This document shows positions 57,501 to 64,000 of a DNA stretch of 64,000 bases, piece after piece. Positions within the stretch are counted from its first letter, which is position 1, and each line of letters starts with the position of its first letter. Origin of the DNA: Antedon mediterranea. Taxonomy: Eukaryota > Echinodermata > Crinoidea > Comatulida > Antedonidae. The notes under the pieces were generated by a model. That model did not search any database. It saw nothing but the letters and a program-made list of their open reading frames with translations, and was not told where the DNA came from. The stretch is from assembly GCF_964355755.1 (NCBI RefSeq), contig NC_092673.1, positions 19,721,001 to 19,785,000 on the forward strand. The letters run 5' to 3'. The translations under genes were made by a program, and so were the position numbers.

Positions 57501-60500
57501 GTAATTGTTAATTGTATTATTACTCATTGATGCTAGAGTTAAAAAGTTTAAAGTACATGGGCTTGTAAATAAAGTTAACTATACAAAACAAACAAGGCTA
57601 AACGATGTCTTTGTTGACTCATGATAGTAATAGCTAATGGTATTTACATACAGCACCTATTGAGTATGCCATTATCAATATAGCTTACATAACGCATGTT
57701 GATACTGTTGCTAGTAGCACTTAATATAAAAACATACATTTGGGGACAGATAAAGGCCAACAGAACTTTATATAACAACATTTCTTATACCCAGTTAGAG
57801 GGAAGGATATACTGTAGCTCAAATTATTAATATACCAGGTGTACTACAAGTTAAAAAAACTAGTGCAGAGATGGCTACCATTACATCTTATTTAATATGC
57901 TAGTAAATATATGCTATATACCGATTAATTTGAATAATAATTTATTTTTAAGGAGGGTTTTTAGAGGGGCATTTACCATTTACCATTTACTTTTTGTACC
58001 TGTAATATGGTAACATGTATAATCAAATAAATTTTCCCTAAATATGAAAAAAATACAACACAATTAATATCAAGAAGTGATAAAATACAGTAAAATTTCT
58101 ATCAAAATGCTTAGTCAATTGTAGATCATAAGTCAATGAATTTTACTAAAAATTTAAATGCTGTAATAATTGTGTGTATACTGTTTTATTGAGTGGGGCA
58201 TTTATTCAAATGATATTTTATACAGTAGAACACGTCCTCTCTGGGACACTTGCACATGAAACTAACAAAGGGCTATAAATGTTTCAAACACTATGGCCAA
58301 CCTCTATTGAGGGGACACTTTTGTGGAGTCCTGAAGGTGTCCCTTAACAGGGGTTCTACTGCATATGTAAATAGGATAATATTCAGGCCAGCAAACTTTC
58401 ACTATTATGGAAAAAAATAATGGTAAGTGATTGTTGGTTCATTCAACCATGGAGGTACCTCCATGATTCAACTTTGAAACAGAAAGCATACTATTATGTA
58501 TGACATACAATACATACCTTTGGCAGCCAGACACATTGCAATATGACCCAATTCTACATGGTTTACACTCTGTCTTTCCTAATTCATTCTGGTAATAACC
58601 ACTACTGCATGAGGTACAATTGATTGTTGCATATTCTTCACTGTAATACCCTGTAAATAACCAAATATAAACACTTTTACATAGAAAAAAAAGACAAAAA
58701 TGATGCAATAAATTTTGATAAAAATGAAATTCAACGGAAAAACAACTTCGAAATCGAAACTTCAGCTGACAAATGATACAGAAAAAAACAATTTAAAATT
58801 GTGCAACATATTAACTATTATACCATTTGTTTTTATAATATTATTCATTTTTTTCCTGTCTTTTTGAAGGTTGAACTTCTATTGTTCTGAAATTAAACAT
58901 TAACTGTTTATGAGTTAACATATGTTTTTCTTAAATGCATAAGGTCACATTTTGGAAAGAGAATATCATGAGTTTTGGCATTGTTTTGAATAGTCTTACT
59001 TGAAAAACTGTTCTTACCCTGACAGGCCCCTTATTTGAAAAACTGTCCTTACCCTGGCAGGCCCCTTATTTTATTCAGGGAAGAGTGAAATACACTCTTC
59101 ACTGTTTAATTATACGTTTCCTTAGCTCTGTCTGCACTATCAAACTTGATGTGAGAAAAAAATGTGATGTGCCCAAATATAGTAGTAATGTGCCCAAATA
59201 TGGTAGTGATATAATATCATCATGCCCATATATGAGCACATCACATTTTTTTGTCACATATAATTTGATGGCGTATACATAGCTTAATACCTACCATAAA
59301 AGCACGGAAGACATGTTTTGCTGGCAGTTTTATTAGCATAAAAACCAGGAGCGCATTCTTTACATGTTTCACTACCTTGTCTGTGTACAAAATATTGAGA
59401 CATATATATTCTAATTAACAACATAATGCTAATATTTTCTTATATGTTAATTCAGTAATTCATATCAGGCCTAGGGGTGGGTCCCGGATTTTGATCTGCC
59501 AAGACCTTAGGTATTTGAGCCACAGCCACCAAGGTCCCACTCCTCCCCCTGCCACCCTCCTATATGGTGGGGCCAGTGCCAAACCTAATTTAGGTAAATG
59601 GCATCCCCTCGCACATAAAATTCGTGATAAATGCCACTTCCCACTAAATTTGTTGGCCCAGAAATTACAATTCAATGTATCATCCAGCAATCAGCAAAAT
59701 GATTATACTTTTTCTGCCGTTAAACACACTAGTGACATAACATTTTTGCATATGTTAGAGATGTGCATGTTCTTTGTGAATGGTTGATGGTTTTCCACAC
59801 AGAGTCAACAGTTTTTTGTTATACATTCAATGCGTAGTCATGATTTTATATTAAAAAAAAGAGAGGCTTAAAAGAAAAGGCTGTTGAATTTTAGTGGCTG
59901 CTACGGCCTGTCCGCACATGAGAGGACAGTTACAGACCACCATTAACAAACAAATTGTTGTATTTGTTGTTCCATTTGCATTTGTTAGTTGAATAGAATG
60001 GACAGAATGTCTCTCCCACGGCCCCCCCCCCCCCTCCTCAGATATGAACAGAATAACTACTAATCGCTTTAAATACTCACTCGATGCTTGAATGACCCAA
60101 GTTACAGGGGTTACAGTCAGTTTGTCCCGTTTCATTTTGAAAGAATCCTAGCCCACATAACGTGCAATGCTCACTTCCTGTTTCATTGCTATAAGATCCT
60201 GCATGACATTCCATACAATGCTTAGTCTTTTCTGTATCAGCATAGTGACCCTTACCACACAGTATACAGGATGTTTTACCAGAAGCGGGTTGCTCATGGC
60301 CTTTTGGGCAATTTATGCAAGTGACTGTAGAAGTGGCATTTGTGAATGTGCCAGGGTCACAGGCCAAGCATTCATGAAGACCCTTCTGATTAGCATAATA
60401 TCCAGGTGTGCAATCAGAGCAGTTGGCACTACCTGTAACACTGTGACAAAAAAAAGGATCTTTTTAAATTTGTAATTCATTATCAGCTTAATAGAATTTG

Positions 60501-62506
60501 GTATTTACTGTAAAGCCCTGTAAAGAAAAGTCATTGTTCTGTGTTGCAGTATTTATTGTACTTTAAATTCCTTAAATTCCATTAAATTCAGCTTAAAATT
60601 TGAATTTGAACACCTGTTTTCTCTAATATTTATTTATTTATTTATATATATCACTAATATTTATACTAAAACAATTTATTAAATATTAATTGATATGAGA
60701 ACAAGTTCAATATTTTAGAATACACTGTAGACTTATGCACTTATTGTATGACCTACTATACTAACCCCTGGGAGAGGTGCATCATTTGTCTGTGCGTTAT
60801 ACCTTATGAATACCATGACAGACACAAAAAAAAAAATGACATACCTTAGGTGACCATTACGCACTCATTTTGACGCACTGTGACCATGTTGTTTATGATA
60901 TGGTGGGTAGTAAAGTGACACACCATTGTTCATTGATGGATAATTATTTGTAAATGACGCAACTCTCCCGGGGGTCGTATAGTGGGTCATACAATTGACA
61001 ATTAATGACTTACTTGGTAGCTGTTCCTTCTGAACAATTCAAGCACTTAGTTTGACCAATGTTTGGTTGGTATGTACCTGCCTCACACACTTCACACTGT
61101 TTTTCACAACATCCCTTCTGTTTACTATTACTTAATGTACCACAGCAGTAGCAGTCTTTTACCTCTACAAATTGAAAACATATTGTGTGCTAGAACATGG
61201 TTTCAGTTTCAGTGATAATTAATAAAACACTTTATAATACAATGCGATTGATTGATTTGATTAATCCAATTTGATTAATCCAACTGTTTCAATATACTTT
61301 CACTGAATTCCATGACTCAATAACTATGTTATCTACATTGCTACATTAAGTAAATTGAAAAAAAAAAGGGGGGGGGGGAGGGGGTTGGTGGTTTTTTTTG
61401 TAATAACCTGTGTTTAGTCAGGTGATTTTATTTACACTTTTACTATATCTTGTTTTGTATTTATTTGTGTAAAGTAATGATCTACTGTATGTATCGATGT
61501 AAATTGGGGTGGGGGGGGGGGGCGGTAGGATAGGGTTGATAGTTGCTTTTGCCTTTTTTTACTTTTCTGTTAATTGTTATATTTTATATTGTGAAGGATG
61601 GTGTGCCACCGATCTAAAGGTGTAATTCCAAATAAATAAATATACTGTTTGATTGCTTAATTAATTGATTGACAGTGTGATTTTTATTGACTGATTGATT
61701 GTCTCACCTTGATTAGAGAAATGGCCAGGTAAACAAAGTGAACAAGAGCTGTTGTCAAAGGTTGTACAATTAATATTATTATCTTCAGGAAAATCTATTA
61801 GGCCTAGGTGTTCAGCAACCGAGGAACTACTTGTTGTCAAGCAAAAACCTTCAAAAAATTAAAAAAAACATTTTGTTGTAATCCTGTATAACAAAAATAA
61901 TGGTACGGTAACAAACATTGATCGATATGATTGATGGTGAACTAGGCAATGTGAGCATAATAAATAAAAAGTTTTTGAATATAATACTTCAATTTTTATT
62001 ATATTGTTTTAAGAGGTGTGCACTTCTGTGGGTCTCTCTGTGTTGGCCCATGGTTTCCAAATTTTTAATAAATAAGAAGTCATGTAATAATAGAGAGTAA
62101 GATCAAATGAACAAATAAATAGTTATTAATTATAGGCCTAATTTACTCACAGACACAGCTATATAAATTAATAAATAGTAAATATTTCAAATATTACCTA
62201 AACATTATAAGTGATAAGACATTTATATTTTGGTAACAAATTCTACAGCCTTCTTATTTGTTACTGCTGTATAAATAAGCCTCCTATTATATAAAATCAT
62301 ATAATAAAGAGCCTGCTGCCTACCACTGCACTATATAGTACATATAGCATTGAATGGTACCCACCCCCACACAGTGATCACACACGTACGTAGTAAGTAC
62401 GGTCGGTGAGTAATCAATATTGGTAAGTTTTTATCAGGTAATTTCTACACTTACCTTGAAGTAAAATACTAATTGTAATCAATATACACAATTCCATAAT
62501 ATTCAT
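54508..62506 (-). CDS. Type I membrane protein with ephrin-receptor-like (GCC2/GCC3) cysteine repeats
   Basis: Nine in-frame exons in transcript order: 62506-62455, 61848-61708, 61164-61014, 60440-60081, 59380-59295, 58650-58518, 56577-56391, 55342-55238, 54678-54508; 461 residues. Signal peptide MNIMELCILITISILL. The ectodomain is a string of 'C..C..G.Y......G...C..C' units (for example CTPGYYANQKGLHECLAC, CHAGSYSNETGSEHCTLC, CAPGFYANKTASKTCLPC), about eight by my count, typical of GCC2/GCC3 repeats. One membrane span at 413-435 (FYIIVCTCSVAMAIIIAVAI) is followed by the basic stop RKRRR and a 26-residue tail ending NPVYAGL. No kinase or other catalytic domain is present. I do not recognise a named orthologue; a surface receptor or scaffold is likely. 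Confidence 0.85.
55471..56203. repeat. Minisatellite, 17-bp unit, about 43 copies
   Basis: The unit GTGTCCCTTTAATAGAC, with variants TATGG and AGGGG in the last bases, repeats from 'aatgtccctttaatagggc' to 'ctttaataggcgttgg'. It lies in the intron between exons 55238-55342 and 56391-56577 of the cysteine-repeat receptor. The unit resembles the end of the dispersed repeat at 54306 and 58229 ('ggtgtcccttaacagggg'). Confidence 0.95.
56270..56350. mobile_element. Harbinger-like MITE fragment, copy 7
   Basis: One end ('ctctgcctacactcatacta') and 'aaaaagtgtgatgtgcccta' are present; the other end is lost. Intronic, about 40 bp from exon 56391-56577. Confidence 0.6.
56715..57261. mobile_element. piggyBac-like MITE with TTAA target duplication
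   Basis: It begins AGATGTATTGTCCCTTTGA and ends TCAAGGGACAATACATCT, exact inverted copies. TTAA flanks both sides (56711-56714 and 57262-57265). 547 bp, no ORF. It sits in an intron of the cysteine-repeat receptor. TTAA duplication is the signature of piggyBac-type transposition. Confidence 0.85.
57945..58215. repeat. Dispersed repeat ('accgtatttattc' family), second copy
   Basis: It shares 'tgataaaatacagtaa', 'aatgcttagtcaattgtaga' and 'gcatttattcaaatgat' with 43467-43805. Intronic. Confidence 0.5.
58229..58366. repeat. Dispersed 'tagaacc ... gggacac' repeat, copy 3
   Basis: It starts 'cagtagaacacgtcctctct' and ends 'cttaacaggggttctactg', which form inverted ends. It contains 'aacactatggccaacctct'. 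Intronic in the cysteine-repeat receptor. Confidence 0.65.
59124..59284. mobile_element. Harbinger-like MITE, copy 8
   Basis: The ends are AGCTCTGTCTGCACTATC and 'tgatggcgtatacatagct', with TTA outside both. Interior 'tgtgatgtgcccaaata' and 'cccatatatgagcacatcac'. It lies 11 nt from exon 59295-59380. Confidence 0.75.
60744..60994. mobile_element. MITE with TTGTATGACC ends, copy 2
   Basis: It begins TTGTATGACCTACTATAC and ends GTATAGTGGGTCATACAA, inverted copies. The middle matches 51137-51435. It ends 19 nt from the donor side of exon 61014-61164. Confidence 0.8.
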
Positions 62507-62724
62507 GACCAGGATATTTCAGTTGACATGAAGAAAAACGTTATATTTAAGCGATTTTATTATAACAATAATACATCCACCTCCATATCTCACATCATCA
62601 AAACAACATTGCGAAAGTAAAGTTTGATTAAATACTGCCCTCTTGCGTCCCACCAACTCCGTCCCCAAATACTGTACTATGAAACGCAAAAAAAATGCAA
62701 CCAGGTAGTCAGCAAAGTACTGTA
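62507..62724. other. Upstream region of the cysteine-repeat receptor
   Basis: No coding sequence. It should hold the promoter of the minus-strand gene starting at 62506, but I identify no core element. Confidence 0.4.
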
Positions 62725-63010
62725 CCGTAAATCTTCTAACCCCCCTTCCATTTTTCTAATAGTAACCCACCTTATAAGTCAATCTATAATAATAACCCAT
62801 TATTTTGAAAATAATGAGATAATGCATGTTGATTGATGATATGAGTTGCTGACCGCAAAAGTTAGGGGTGGGTTACTATTTCCAGGTGCCTAAATTAAGA
62901 TTAGTAATAGTAAACCCACTACTCTAATGGTGACTCCTCTTCTAATAGTAACCCACCCTAAAAAACAATCAAAGAATAACAACCCAGGGTTACAACTAGA
63001 AGATTTACGG
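62725..63010. mobile_element. MITE with CCGTAAATCTTCTA ends and TA target duplication
   Basis: It begins CCGTAAATCTTCTAA and ends TAGAAGATTTACGG, with TA on both outer sides. Internal 'agtaacccacc' occurs repeatedly in both orientations. 286 bp, non-coding. Confidence 0.8.
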
Positions 63011-63358
63011 TAATTGCATTATAAAAATATGTCCTAATTCAGTTAATATATATCATTTATATCACAATATAAAGCTTGCAACCAATACAATATTTCATAT
63101 ATTGATATGACAAATATATTGACATGATAAAACAATTGTAAATAAGTTAAAAACGAAAATGGGTTTATCAATATTTTGCTTATTGGACAATGTACAACTC
63201 CTCCTAGAGTGGACCATTTAGATTGAATTCATGTTATGTCATGAAGTTATGATGTCACCACAGAGAATATGCTCCTAAATTTAAAATCGACCTTATATAG
63301 AGCAATAAAAACAAATGTACAAAAGAAACTCTGAACTCAGAAATGCAATGCAAAGCAA
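63011..63358. other. AT-rich spacer
   Basis: No gene seen. TTTATT at 63359-63364 is a plausible polyadenylation signal for the polymerase gene on the minus strand. Confidence 0.4.
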
Positions 63359-63456
63359 TTTATTCTTCCTTTCTTAGCCTTTATAAAATATGTCATTTGA
63401 GATGGAAGTCTAGAAATTGTTAAAAAATATTTCTGAATTGAATAGAGCCCATTTTG

Positions 63457-64000
<544 letters not shown>

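Noticed and set aside
59460-59787. Overlapping plus and minus ORFs of 76-98 codons
   Set aside because: No domain, splice context or conservation signal. They lie in an intron of the cysteine-repeat receptor.

Overview
This is an animal nuclear genome window: AT-rich, with short exons separated by GT-AG introns, many families of short transposons, tRNA-derived SINEs and minisatellites. The gene set (class C GPCR, LMAN2, LETM1, BORCS7, a DNTT/POLM-type polymerase) is metazoan. The abundant palindrome TAGGCCTA and the many Tg-1, CUB and Ig exons suggest a marine invertebrate deuterostome, possibly an echinoderm, but I cannot fix the species.

Layout. 1-12.6 kb is gene-poor: one possible terminal exon of a small membrane protein, decayed transposon ORFs, a broken protein kinase copy, tandem repeats and a 915-bp palindromic transposon. 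12.65-18.79 kb (+) is a complete four-exon class C GPCR resembling the calcium-sensing receptor group. 19.32-28.81 kb (+) is an 18-exon gene for a secreted protein with CUB-like, six thyroglobulin type-1, two antistasin-like and two Ig-like modules; every junction keeps the reading frame (1036 residues). A dead LINE fragment follows (29.5-30.5 kb). 30.80-32.38 kb (+) is BORCS7 in five exons. 33.55-40.31 kb (-) is LMAN2 (VIP36), convergent with BORCS7. 41.27-52.55 kb (-) is LETM1 in 14 exons. 54.51-62.51 kb (-) is a nine-exon type I membrane protein with ephrin-receptor-like cysteine repeats. 63.46 kb to the window edge (-) holds the last two exons of a family X DNA polymerase of the DNTT/POLM branch.

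The genes do not form one pathway. LMAN2 acts in secretory cargo transport, BORCS7 in lysosome positioning and LETM1 in mitochondrial cation exchange. The GPCR, the multi-module secreted protein and the cysteine-repeat receptor are cell-surface or extracellular.

The most interesting observations are: (1) a pair of 162-nt homologous exons in the LMAN2 carbohydrate-recognition domain, 72 nt apart, that look mutually exclusive; (2) the unusual module order of the Tg-1/antistasin/Ig protein and its repeating intron phases; (3) a 145-bp inserted element in an LMAN2 intron whose single internal 48-mer is expanded to about 25 copies in a LETM1 intron; (4) two opposite copies of one transposon, each with its own 8-bp target duplication, forming a giant palindrome in LMAN2 intron 1; (5) overlapping NPxY and YxxL sorting motifs at the very end of the cysteine-repeat receptor.
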